Positions 37,211 through 48,600 of a stretch of 64,000 bases of DNA are shown piece after piece. The notes under the pieces were generated by a model. That model saw only the letters and a list, made by a program, of their open reading frames with translations. It did not search any database and had not been told where the DNA came from. The number at the start of each line of letters is the position of its first letter. Within the stretch, counting starts at the first letter, position 1. Source of the stretch: Spirodela intermedia. Lineage: Eukaryota > Streptophyta > Magnoliopsida > Alismatales > Araceae. Position numbers and translations under genes: made by a program. The DNA lies in NCBI GenBank assembly GCA_902729315.2, contig LR746266.1, positions 4,536,759 to 4,600,758 of the forward strand, written 5' to 3'.

Positions 37211-39519
37211 ATGGCACAAGCTGAGGCAGTTGTAGACATTGGATCAGCTTCCAACCTGTTGGAGCAGCTTGGTGAAGCTTTCAATGAATTGGAATCTAAT
37301 AAGGATGCTTTTAGCAAATTTGGGGCTGTATGTGCAGAAATAAAAGAACATATGCAGAACCTTGAGAATTCGTTAATGAAGAGATTTGAAGAATTAGAAG
37401 AGAGAGAAAGAGCTTTCGAGGAAAAGGCTTCTGCAACTCTAAGACTTATTGATGAAAGGGAGGTGGAAGTGGCAGGAAAAGAGCAAACTTCTTTAGATCA
37501 GATTCAAGAAGTGAGAGATGCTGCAGTTGATGCTATAGCAGAAGCACGCAAGAAATACAAGGTGGCATCTCCTGAGCCTGCTGATATCACGGGAAGCAGA
37601 GATATTAAGGTAAGCCCCTCTACCAACGGTGACCAAAATGCATCCTTTCCTGTCAAGGAAGAGAAATCCCCTGATAATAGGTCAGGTGGAATCGTTGAGG
37701 CAATGTCTACAGGAGTTAAACTTCATCCCAAGTTGAAACTCCTATGTGAACAAATGGATGCTAAAGGCCTTCTGAGATTTCTCAGTGAGAACAAGAAAAA
37801 CCTGACTACCCTCTGTGGTCAAATTCCCATTGCATTAAAAAATGTGGATGACCTAGGTCGTTTGGTGCTTGATTCCCTGGAGGTATTCCAGCCTCCTGAC
37901 CAACCTGCCCCTGATGGAAATCCGAAGGACACCGTCTCTGACACCCTGCGCAGAACTTGTCTCGTATTGATGGAAGCTGTAGCCCCCTCGTTAAGGGTGG
38001 CTGAGCCAGGTGGTGATCAACCCCTGAGCTCTGAAACCAAAGAGAAGGCCAAGGCTATTGCTGATGAGTGGAACTCAAAGTTGGATGCTGCAGACATAGA
38101 TGCTGCCAATGGAAATTCATTGGAAGCACAAGCTTTGTTGCAGCTCCTTGCAACGTTTAACATTGCGCCGGAGTTTGACGAAGACAAACTTTGCAAGCTT
38201 ATCCTTGCTGTTTGTGGTCGCAGGCAGGCACCTGAGCTTTGTCGTTCTCTTGGACTTGAACACAAGATGCCAGGTTGGTTCCCGCATTGATTGATCATGA
38301 GTGATTTATTTATTTTTAAATCTTCTAACATGTAGGTCCCCTGCTTAGGACAATGGCAGTTGTCGAGTGTTTTGTGCATTGAATACGTGATTTTCATTCG
38401 TAATCAGGTGTTATTGAAGCCTTGATCAGCAGTGGTCGACATATAGATGCCGTTCATCTCATCTATGCTTTTCAGCTTACGGGGAGCTTTCCACCGGTGC
38501 CTTTGTTGAGGGAATATTTAAGCACGAACAGTTCACAGGAAAAAAACGCTCACGACGCATCATCTGGTACACTGGTAGGTTTTAATGCAATTCAATGTAC
38601 ATATTTATTATTTCTTTTGATTCTTTATTGGGTCGAAAATGTCGAGTCTCACATCAGTGATTCTGGCATCTCAGCGTGTAAATGGTTGAAGATAATATTA
38701 CTCGCCGCTTACGTAGAAGTAGCCATTCATAACTCATACGTTACAAGCTGCTACGATTTCTTTAATGATGGTTCCAAATTCATCAAAAGCAACTAATCCT
38801 TTATCTCTGTCCCCCTCATCAAGGATGCTGATGCACAAGAGTTAGGCACATTGCGGGCCGTGATAAAGTGCATTGAAGAATACTGCCTTCAAGCAGAGTA
38901 CCCGCTGGCCCCCCTCCAGAGACGTGTGGCGGAACTAAAGAAAGCGAAAGCCGACAATGGGATTGCCGGGCCAAGTAAATTTCGCCCGAAGAAGCCTCGA
39001 GGGAGCGGCGGATATTTCCCCCGGTTCCCTGCTGCCGACTTCCGAGGGAGCAGCCGATATTTCCCCCGGTTCCCTGCCGCCGACCCTCGTGGGAGCGGTG
39101 GGTATAGCCCGCGTTTCTCTGCTGTCGAGCCTCGAGGAGGCGGCGGATACACCCCCCGGTTCCCGGGCATTGGTGGTGATTACAGGCAGCCTCAGCCGAC
39201 AGCGTTTGAGGAGGGAGGAGGGTTCCGTGGTGGTGGCTCAGAAAGGTACCCTTATTCTGCTCCGCCATCTTCGTACAACTACCAGATGCCTACTCATGCG
39301 CCGTATGAACCTACATCATATGTGCCTTCTTCTGCCTATGGGTCTGCTTCATACGGACCCAGCGTCCCTGGGCACGCTTCATATGTGCCTGAAGCGAACG
39401 TCCAGAGCCAGAATTACTACCCAGAAGAGACCGCCCCCCCTACGTCATATGGCTCGTCAAACTATGGGAGCCAATTGACGTCTGGGTCGCAACCTTCTAA
39501 CCCATCGCCCTACATGTAA
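37211..39519 (+). CDS. FRL: FRIGIDA-like protein (FRL3/FRL4 type)
   Basis: Coding exons 37211-38273, 38408-38574 and 38824-39519 give 641 residues. Residues about 10-115 are a charged coiled coil (LEEREREFEE-like). The FRIGIDA domain follows at about 170-450, with KLKLLCEQMDAKGLLRFLSE, NSLEAQALLQLLATF and RQAPELCRSLGLEHKMPG. The C-terminus is low-complexity, rich in Gly, Tyr, Pro and Ser, and contains a four-copy repeat described separately. FRIGIDA and FRL proteins in Arabidopsis form a nuclear complex that activates the flowering repressor FLC; many FRL3/4 members have no assigned role, so flowering function here is not shown. The start was chosen 21 bases after the leader-intron acceptor; the frame is open back to the acceptor, so an upstream coding start cannot be excluded. 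Confidence 0.92.
38998..39168 (+). repeat. 45-bp coding tandem repeat, four copies
   Basis: Units start at 38998, 39043, 39088 and 39133 (last one shortened), each encoding a 15-residue unit of the form RGSGGYFPRFPAADP at about residues 469-525 of the FRIGIDA-like protein. The period is exact at 45 bases and the Y-x-P-R-F core is kept in all four copies. Confidence 0.85.
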
Positions 39520-40931
39520 AATTGAGTTCTTCATTACAGTGGATTCATCTTAATCTGCCAGGTTAGATTCTATGGAGCTTAAACTGCTTGGAAACGTTTT
39601 TCGCCTCTTGCTGTTATACGAATCCTTCAGAGAGTCGAATGAATCTAACTTCGAAACTTAGTGTTCTTTGGGGTATGCTTTCTGCTCTCGCAGCAAGGAG
39701 GAGGCAAGGGAGGATGGCGGCGGGCATGGTTGTCGGCCGGAGGGAGGAAACTATGGCAGAGAAGAAGAGGCTGGCCCTCCCCGGTCTACGGATGTCTTCT
39801 CTACCAGCGGCATCTCATCTGCAGCTCCTCTTGTCAGGCCCTCTTATCCTCCCATGGCATGCTCGACTGCGCCGTCCGCCAGCCCGAACGCCCTCCTCTC
39901 CTCCCCATTGCTCCGCCTTCGAGCCGGCGTCAGCTAGACAGGTACGCGGCGTGGATCACTCCGTCCACTAAATCCGTTCTACGATATGCGTAACAGAGGA
40001 ATGATTGTCCGAGAGGGATGCAAGGAGGGCGATTCTCGCCTTCTGGCTTCGTCGGAGCCGTCGTCGTGGAGGAAGCCCATCTCCTGCAAGTGTCCACGGT
40101 GAAACTTGGGGAAAGGCCGCCCCAATGCGTACCAGCCGGAAGAGACGGCGGTGGGCTTCCGACTGGTGCCGGGGGGGGGGGGCGGCCCTCAGTGGACGGA
40201 ACAGGGGCACGCTGAAGTCCTCGAAGTAGGCAACCAAGACGCCGCCGACCATGTAAGTTTCGGAGAACATAGTGCATGTGAGGTAGACGAGGAGAGCAAC
40301 GCGGGTCATCGTCGTCCTAATCGCCGATCTCCGCGGGTGAGAGAATATGAGGGTAGTACTAGGTCAACATGCCCGGGGGCTCGCACTTAACCCATCTGGG
40401 TTTTAAGCTTAATGGGACCTGGAGCGATGAGCTCGAAGAAGTCAATTCCCACAGATTTCATGGGTTGCCCCCTACATGCAGGCTTTCATGTTGTTACTCA
40501 CTAAACCATCAGCTCCCATGTTTTCTCTTCAGGGTCCTTGAAGTTTCTCACAGGTTTTTCTGGGAAGCGTTTGAGTGAGTAGAATGCAAATCCTCTTCAA
40601 TAATCCTCGGGAATCGACTGTTGGGCTGGCCGCCCTCGTTTTGTTCTTGAAGATGACTGGGGACGTGAATCTGAAGATCTCATACTATGTGTCAGATGAG
40701 AGGGCTCGTCTTCATCTCTCCTTGTTAAACACCACGGCGTGCAAGTAGGAAGCTAGACAGCCGGAAACGGATCCACCTTCATCTGTTTTATTGACAGAAC
40801 AACCGCTTGGTTACAGGGTTCTACATGGTCACAATGTCGCCGTTGACCTTCCTAACCGAGGACCCGGGTGGAGGAAGAGGACGGCAGCGAGATAAAAGAT
40901 CCGGTGGGAAAAGAGCGGAGCCAGCCAGCGG
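39520..40931. other. Intergenic region between convergent FRL and GASA genes
   Basis: This contains the 3' UTRs of both neighbours. A GC-rich block at 39690-40330 has overlapping open frames on both strands. One minus-strand frame (40309-39968) starts with a hydrophobic stretch, but a 12-G run at 40171-40182 interrupts it and nothing matches a known family. I do not call a gene. Confidence 0.4.
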
Positions 40932-41146
40932 TCATGGGCACTTGGGCTTCCGCTTCTGGTCGGAGGTGAGCTTGTCCCTGTAGCAGGGACACTCATCCTT
41001 GTTGCCGTAGGTGCCGGAGGGCACGCAGCTGCAGTCCCTGCAGCACACGCCGCAGTAGAAGAGGCACCGGTCCTTCGCGCTCGCCTTGGCGCACCTGGCC
41101 TTGCACTTTGTGGCGCAGAAAGCTTCAGAGAAGACGCATCACGCCT

Positions 41147-41197
<51 letters not shown>

Positions 41198-41321
41198 TTC
41201 ATGGGGATTCTCTGGCATGGGAAACAGCGATACCTGAGTCGACTTCGACGACGCCCTCGACGGAAGAGAATACCAAGAGGCACACCACGAGGGCCAAGAT
41301 GGGGGCGGTTGGGAGCTTCAT
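40932..41321 (-). CDS. GASA: GASA/snakin cysteine-rich secreted peptide
   Basis: Two exons on the minus strand: 41321-41234 and 41122-40932, giving 92 residues. Residues 1-24 are a clear signal peptide ([20 protein letters not shown]...). The C-terminal 60 residues carry the twelve conserved cysteines of the GASA domain, with [38 protein letters not shown] and the terminal KCP. GASA/snakin peptides are secreted, often gibberellin-regulated, and act in growth, redox balance or antimicrobial defence; which role applies here cannot be told. The propeptide between signal and domain is very short. The 111-base intron is nearly half GA/CT microsatellite. A TATA box lies 106 bases upstream of the start codon. 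Confidence 0.95.
41148..41195 (-). repeat. (GA)24 microsatellite inside the GASA intron
   Basis: An uninterrupted GA run (CT in the sense of the gene) occupies 48 of the 111 intron bases and ends about 25 bases before the acceptor, where the pyrimidine tract belongs. Confidence 0.9.
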
Positions 41322-41426
41322 TTTTTCTCTCTTCCTCGACGCTTCACTGCAAGAAGATGACTGGGAGAGGACAAGGGAGTGAAGTGAGAACTCAGATGTT
41401 ACGAGCTCTGAGGGTGGGTTCCCCCA

Positions 41427-41434
41427 TATTTATA
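41427..41434 (-). promoter_or_regulatory. TATA box of the GASA gene
   Basis: TATAAATA on the minus strand, 106 bases upstream of the start codon, in a good position for the core promoter. Further GA tracts lie upstream at 41451-41466 and 41731-41750. Confidence 0.65.
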
Positions 41435-42111
41435 GTCGCCATCTTAGAGAGGGAGAGAGAGAGAGAAAACCCGCTTGTTCAAATTAGAGACCCGGCGTCC
41501 GCGACCAGAAGTTTAATGGTAGGTCAGACCATCCGCAATGGTGGTCGGCGAAGATATCTTCATGATCTCAGAAGGCGTCCCGCATGGTTTCCTTCTACGC
41601 GGTTTCTGACACACTCTTGTTCATGCTTCCCCGCACAGACGAAGCTCGCGAGACGCCTTCACGTGCATTCATGGGTTAGTGACACCAAGCGAGCCTTCAT
41701 ACCGCCAATGCTCCGAGTCCTTCCAATCCTGGGGAGAGAGAGAGAGAGAGGATATATTCTATGACATGCGCGCGGCCGCCTCCACTGCTGCTTGTGGAAA
41801 GTTGGGCTCCAGCTCACTGCCTCCTCTTTCCAGAAAGCTCTAGAACGCTCCCTTTCTTCGCCTGACCAGCCTGAACTCCCATCGGCTTCCTTAAAGAAGG
41901 AACGCTCTGAGCTGTGAGCTTTTGGAGTGGACTCTTTCATTAACATCCACCGAGAGGATGCTTCCTACGCGTGACGCAGAAGTAGGGCTCCCAGCTTCGG
42001 TCTCCACTGGGAGGGAGGAACCGCTGTCGCCGGTGATTACTTCTGGGGGTCTCCGGCGTCGGAAAGCGCCCCGCTCGCCGCCATTAAAGGGCACTCCCGC
42101 TGGCCTCCGCT
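41435..42111. other. Intergenic region between GASA promoter and DHU1 3' end
   Basis: No recognisable gene. It contains GA tracts and one CCGCCATTAA motif (42078-42087). It should hold the GASA upstream promoter and the 3' UTR of the gene on its right. Confidence 0.4.
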
Positions 42112-42633
42112 TCAGCTGAAGCATTGCTTCTCCCACGAGTTTCTACCATCCAGATTAAACCAGCGAAAAAAACAAAACCCGACGTATCTTCGGCGACGAA
42201 GATTAGTTTGAGCGCTATTATTTTCAATGGGCCATTGTTTACGATTATAAATTAAATAATCTCTAATGTGAAAATGAAGTTCTTCCCACTGGGACAAACA
42301 GACGGATTTCTTCCCGCCAGCGAGCATCGGAAGGTCAACCCCCCATGCCATATGAGCAGCGCTGGTCTCTCGAGCAAGAACTGCCGTCGAGGGGATCGCC
42401 CGATTCGACCAAGTTGATCTGCCATGCATTCCACGGCGAGGATGGTAGTCAGAGCCTGCCGAGATTGATCGAACAAAAATGGAGGTGACGAGGTTAGGCG
42501 GCCGTGACAGTACCTTCATGATTTCCGACTTTGAGGAAGGGTGCGAGTACGCCACCAGGACACTCATATGGAAAGGCTGAGCTTGTACATACATGCACAA
42601 AATTTGGATTCAGCCCTCTGTATTCGTTGGTCT

Positions 42634-42669
<36 letters not shown>

Positions 42670-45600
42670 GGAGGTAACCCATGGAAAATAATACGGATTT
42701 GGAGTTTCCGAAGAACACAACGAATAATTCGGGCCGGCATTTAACACCAATTACTTTGATGAAATTGACGGGGAGAAAAAGTCTCACCCTGAATGGATCG
42801 CCTCTCAAAGACTGCACAAAAACCGAGCTTCTCTTTCCCCTACCCTGCAGAAGGAGGAACCTGAGTAAGCAAAGCTCGTCTTAAGATGATTCACTGATTA
42901 TTTTTTTTCCAAAATTGGTAATTAATTTTAACAATCGAACGGAGATGTCATCCATTGTTCCAGAGCCTAAGAGCTGTGTTCTACTAGTCGATGAGCGGCA
43001 AATATGAGGAACAGGAAATCAAGAGCCGGGGGAGACACAACTTATCTCACTCCCATGAAATGGTTCAAAGCTGACCGAAATCTGCGGCTCTAATGACAAC
43101 AATGAACATGATAACCATCCTGACAATCCTTAGAATATTGTGACAGAGGAACCAGCATAGTCAGCGACCGTAACAGCCGCCGATTTCTGCGAATAAGCAG
43201 TATCGGAGCTGGAGGATCAATACCACACCAAGACCTTCAAGACTTTCTAGCGTTTGGAGATTTTTCTTGCTCGATTCGGTTTCGGAATTTCTCCAAATTA
43301 CTTCAGGATAACGAAACACATGGAAAGACTTAATGGGTTTCCTAACATTTTATACGTGATGATTTCAGGATGAATATCGATATGCTTGATGTGATGGCGA
43401 AGAAGGAAGGAAGAAAGAAGACTTCATCAGTTGGGCATGGATGATTGTATCTCAAAGCTCTTTAAAAAGAGAAGGATCAGATGCATCTACGGCCTATACT
43501 TGATAATAATTCAATAATTAGGCACATAAAAGCTGTAGTAGGAAGAGTAGGAATCTAGTAATGAGATTACGATTGGGAGTCACCTCCAGAGAAACGTCCC
43601 TGAGTCGTCTTCCAGTCTGCGCACAACAAATTCGGACAACATTTTCCTCACAACTCCCGCTGATAATATAGTCTCTCCCGTTCATGTAATATGACCGCGT
43701 GTAGTTCTGCGCGCTGCCCGTCGGAGAAATCTTCAGTGACGTATGAAGCCTTCCATCCACCGCTAAAAGTTGCTTAACCTGCAAACCAGGGCAGTTTGAT
43801 GCTATTAACCGAGCTTTTTAGATGATAATGGGTTTTAAAGTAGGTACCTCGTTGTCGATGGCAGAGGATAGAAGATAGTGATCATCATCAGAGAAACAAA
43901 CCATCACATTTCCCCTGGAACTAGCAGCAGTGTAGCACGGCCGCGACATCTCCTGCCTCAAGTCCCACAGCTTTACTTGTCGGTCAAAAGATGCGCTAGC
44001 GAATACTGTGGGCGAATGATTAGCAAACTTAACTACATTTATATGCTCCCGGTGCAAATCTTTGAAAATTTGCAGACGTCTCCCACTGCTTATATCATAC
44101 AGGGCTACATGATTGGAGTACCCACTTGCAATGAAATATTCATCCGTAGAATTCACATGAACAGAGGTCAACTGCTCAAGTTCATGGAAAGACCTGTCGT
44201 CCATCCTGCAGCATCGATCAGTAAATTTTGCTCGCATTTTGTGCACATCGTACAATTGCAAAGCTCCTCTGTCAGAGCCAGCGATGAGCTTTTGGACAAA
44301 TTAAAAAAAACAAAAAAGGAATTAGCAAAACGTCAAGAATCTTAACACCACGAACAAGATCTCTAGGAAAATATAATCGAAATACTGCAGAAATTGGCCT
44401 CGTAAAATGACTGAATTCACTAAAATAGATAAATACCTTGGATGGATGGTTTTTGAGCCAACATAGCCCCAAAATGCTGCTAGCCCCTCCAGGAGATGGA
44501 AGAATAGAAACAAGTTTTCCACTTTCGTGGTTGACAGCAACCAACTCCCCATCCAATGTCCCAAATACCATAAGGCTGGGGTCAGATGGATGATATTCGA
44601 ACTGGCGAGGCCGGAAGCTCGTACTCTCATCATTGATTATCCTCTTTACCTTTGAAAGAGTACTTGCTCGTGGCCATGGATTTGAACCAAACTTGGCTGC
44701 AGAAAGCGACCTGGAGAAGGAATCCACAAATGGCCTAGAAGAATGAGTTCGACTACCACGAGAAGATTGAAAAACGATAGTTGTGCCCGTTTCTCGCTTT
44801 TGCAGAATGCTCACAACACTCTCTCTGTGTCGTCTGTTATATGGCAGGTACTCATAGTGTTGAGAAAAGGTAATCTTTGACTTCTCCTTTCCCAAATCAC
44901 CGATTGGCACATTATCCAAAACATTCAATCTTGGCAGAGAGGATATCATAAATTCTCTATAATGCTTCTCAAAGCAGATGGGTGAAGGATGATATGAAAT
45001 GAGCTTTTCAGGAGTAGCATCTGAGGGGTGGATTGAATACCCTTTTTCACCCTTCAACAGTTCTTTCGATGACAACTGGTTCCAAAATTTGCGCGTGGAA
45101 TCATCAACATTTAACTTTATGGTTGTAAAAGCGGACCCAAGATCTGCAAAATTATCCGAAACCGTAGACTTCTGTTCATATCCTGCTGTCTCGTAACCCA
45201 CTGGAATATGCTCTTCAAATGGCTGGGCAGGAATTGATCTCAGAGGACTGCTCAATGACGAGAGATGCCTGGTTTGGTTGTACATCTCGGAAAGATTATT
45301 TGATAACGATTCCACCCATGTGGTTCTAAATTCCTTGTAGCCAGAAAAAACGAGTTCACTCTCATCTGATGGCTCAGTTGCGCTTCGAGAGGACTCGGAA
45401 GTTGAAACTGATCTTCCATCATAAACCTCCGCGTCCACACAATAAGATGTTGAAAAAAGTCTGGTATCATCGTGAGACAAGAATATTTGGAAGCGAAGCT
45501 CCACCAATGATGGGAGTTTTGATAGAATAGCACTAGTCAAGCAGAGTTCTGCGATTTGTGTTCCACACATCGAGAGACGCTTCAGATTAGGCATACAGCT

Positions 45601-48600
45601 GAAACAACCCTCCTTGATACTAGAAAGTGAAGCACTGAAATCCAAGTTAAGTGTGTGCAGGCGCATAAAATCTCCAGCCATGCTGAGCGTCCGGATGGGT
45701 GAGAAACGCAAATCCAGGATCTCACAGTTCAAGCCTCTCCTAGACACATAACTGAACCTTTTTTTTTTCAATATAATATTCAGCTGGGAATTCATCGAAT
45801 AATCTTTCATAGAGCATTCTGATGGAGGAACTAAATTTTTTGGAAAGATTATGAAACTAATAAAAAAAAGTTTAGCTTAAGTGATGGTGTTTATGATTTC
45901 AAGGACCAATTTTTATGGACAGACAAAAGATTCACGATTCATCAAAAAAAAAAAAACAGCCTAAAAAAGAAAATCACCAGGAACTTGAGGAACTTGAGGA
46001 ACTTCAGATCGGTGAATTTAGATGGAAAGAATTGATCAGCTACAGAAGAGATCATACACTGCTAGCTGGCCTATGTCAATCAAATAATTCTGCCTACATG
46101 TACCATAATTCGTTAGAAATTCATCTATTTACCGTCAATACAGCTTTCTAGAGAGATGTGGGCAATGATCGAGGGCGAGTATAATCATCTAAAAACTGAA
46201 ATCAAAAATATCCGACTTCGATAGACTGATTCTACCGCAGAAGATATCATTGTTACTAAGTTAGCATTGGTTAAAGTACACATTCATTTAACTAGCATGA
46301 GTCTATGCGACTGTGAAAGGAGGCAAGAATCAAACCATGACAACTGCACGAAGTAAACAGACGTTGAGAATGATGAAGGATGAAGATGCACATTCCTAAA
46401 AAGCAGCACCCACTACATTGAGTTGGGGAGAAGGCGACAGAGAAGGGATCTCCATAGATTCATAAAGTTCATTACTTTGGGTCTACTGAGACATTTATAT
46501 GGATGTGCATATGTTCAACTTTATAGACAAAAGGTAATCTATTCCTCAGAACTTCATTACCTATGTTATGTGAAACAATGAATGAAGCTATCCCGTAGGT
46601 CAATTTCTTTTTAAGTCTATTAGAAGTATGCTTAAGATATACTATATATCTTATATGCCAGATAAAACTCCACATAATCACGTTCAATAGAACTAAAAAA
46701 ACACGTTAGATAACATTAAATGGTAACTACAATTGACTTAATCTTTATTTCATGAAAATGTTAAACATCTCTTTTGGGACAAGGAACCCAGCCAAGTGGT
46801 CAGATAAATCCTGCAAGTCCTCTCCTTCCCGTCATCGTACACATGCATGTCAAAGCTACAGCGTTACTTACTAGGGAAATGATACTATGGAAATGATACT
46901 ATCCTTTCACATGAAATGGTCTCACATGATAAACACCCGTTGCTGGAGTACTTAGTAAACAGAGGGCACTAGCTGGAATGGTCTGGAGGTGGGATCTGAC
47001 GAGCAGATCTCCAGAATCTAGCGATCTGGACTGTTAAGGACTCTAAACTCACAACAATTTAGAGAAACACGAGCTCTAACATATTATATGCCATGTTCGT
47101 GCATCCAGGAGTTAGATAAAAAACTAGAATGCCCATTTTCCAGGCCATACCTGAAACGCATTCTCAAAAACTTAATGAGAAAGATTGAATACGAAATCAG
47201 AGTCAAGATAAAGATCAAGACTAGAAACGCATGCACTCAGGTTCTCTCCATATATTCTAAGAAAACCATCTATCTTCCTGGAAAAATTGCATGGCATTAA
47301 ACTATCCGAGGAGGAAGCTTGACACGGAAATAACAGTCCACTACCTAGTAAGATTCTCAATGCTACGTAACAAAAGTTCGATATTATTGCTAAACAGATG
47401 AATTATAAAAATTTCAGACAAAAACTTCTAACAGCTATAACAGGTGAAAGATTTTTAATAACTTGACACGGTATAAGAACATCCATTTACCGTAAGACGT
47501 CTTTGTTGAATGCACTGAGATTAGCAAACCGGAGCTTCTTGTTGACTGCATCAATTAACGCACGTACTTCTTCTCCGTTAGGCAATGCACCGCATGATTC
47601 TTGACATACATCGACAGCATCAATCCCAGACAATTTTGTTTGTGAAAGTGCTTCAATAAGCGGGGGGAGATCATAATGTACCAGTAGATCAAGAGTGATC
47701 TCAAGGTTACAAACTTCGAGACGTGATTTTTTTAGCTCAGCCTGATTATCAGAAAATCAAAATATAAATGATCGGTCTTACGGAAATGCATTTCAGATGA
47801 TGAAAAAAAAAATGGCCGTGTGACTAATTACAGGATAAAAAAAGCCTTTCTAGATTTGGAAAGTGAATTCTAGATTTATGGACTTGGAAAGCCTATAGCA
47901 CGTGTATTTTACAGCATCACTTCTTGGAAAATGAACATATTGACTGATTAAATTAAATAACAAAAATATTAAAAAGTATAAAAACCTTCAGAAAGTAGAC
48001 AAGGATATAAAAATACATGTGATTAACTGAGCAAATTGAGCCACCGTGGGGAACCACCGCAGTGAGCCTTCGATACAGGAATAGCAGATGATACCATGCT
48101 TGTGGATCTTTATATATCACGGATATCTTCGAACCCACAAGTCGCAATAATGCCAAAACGATTTTTACCATCTTCATATAGCTCAATCATTTACAGATGC
48201 AACAAAACATAACGAAACCACTGAAACATTGTTCATCTGCTCAAGTTTTCTAGTTGCCCTTGAAACGTTCTTTTTCCATGCAATAATTTTCAAGCAAACT
48301 CTTAGCATTTAATAAAATTTTAAAATAAAAATTCCTTTAGTGTCATTTTTACATTTTAGATTTGTTTCAAATTCCTCTCGGCAAAGACAGGTATCCAAGA
48401 TACTTTTTCGTTAGTGTCTCAGAAAACAGCATGGTTCCAGAGGTCCATAACTTCCATCTAATGATAAAATAATCATGAAGCTAAGAAAAATGGAAAAAAC
48501 ATGAAATAATACCGGCAACTCTGCTCAAATGATAACAAATATATGAAATGATCGGCTGTTAGCCCAAGCAAACTAGCTACTCTTCCGCTAGAACTGAGTC

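Noticed and set aside
39968-40309. Minus-strand open frame with hydrophobic N-terminus
   Set aside because: Crosses a 12-G homopolymer, composition changes abruptly after it, and no family was recognised.
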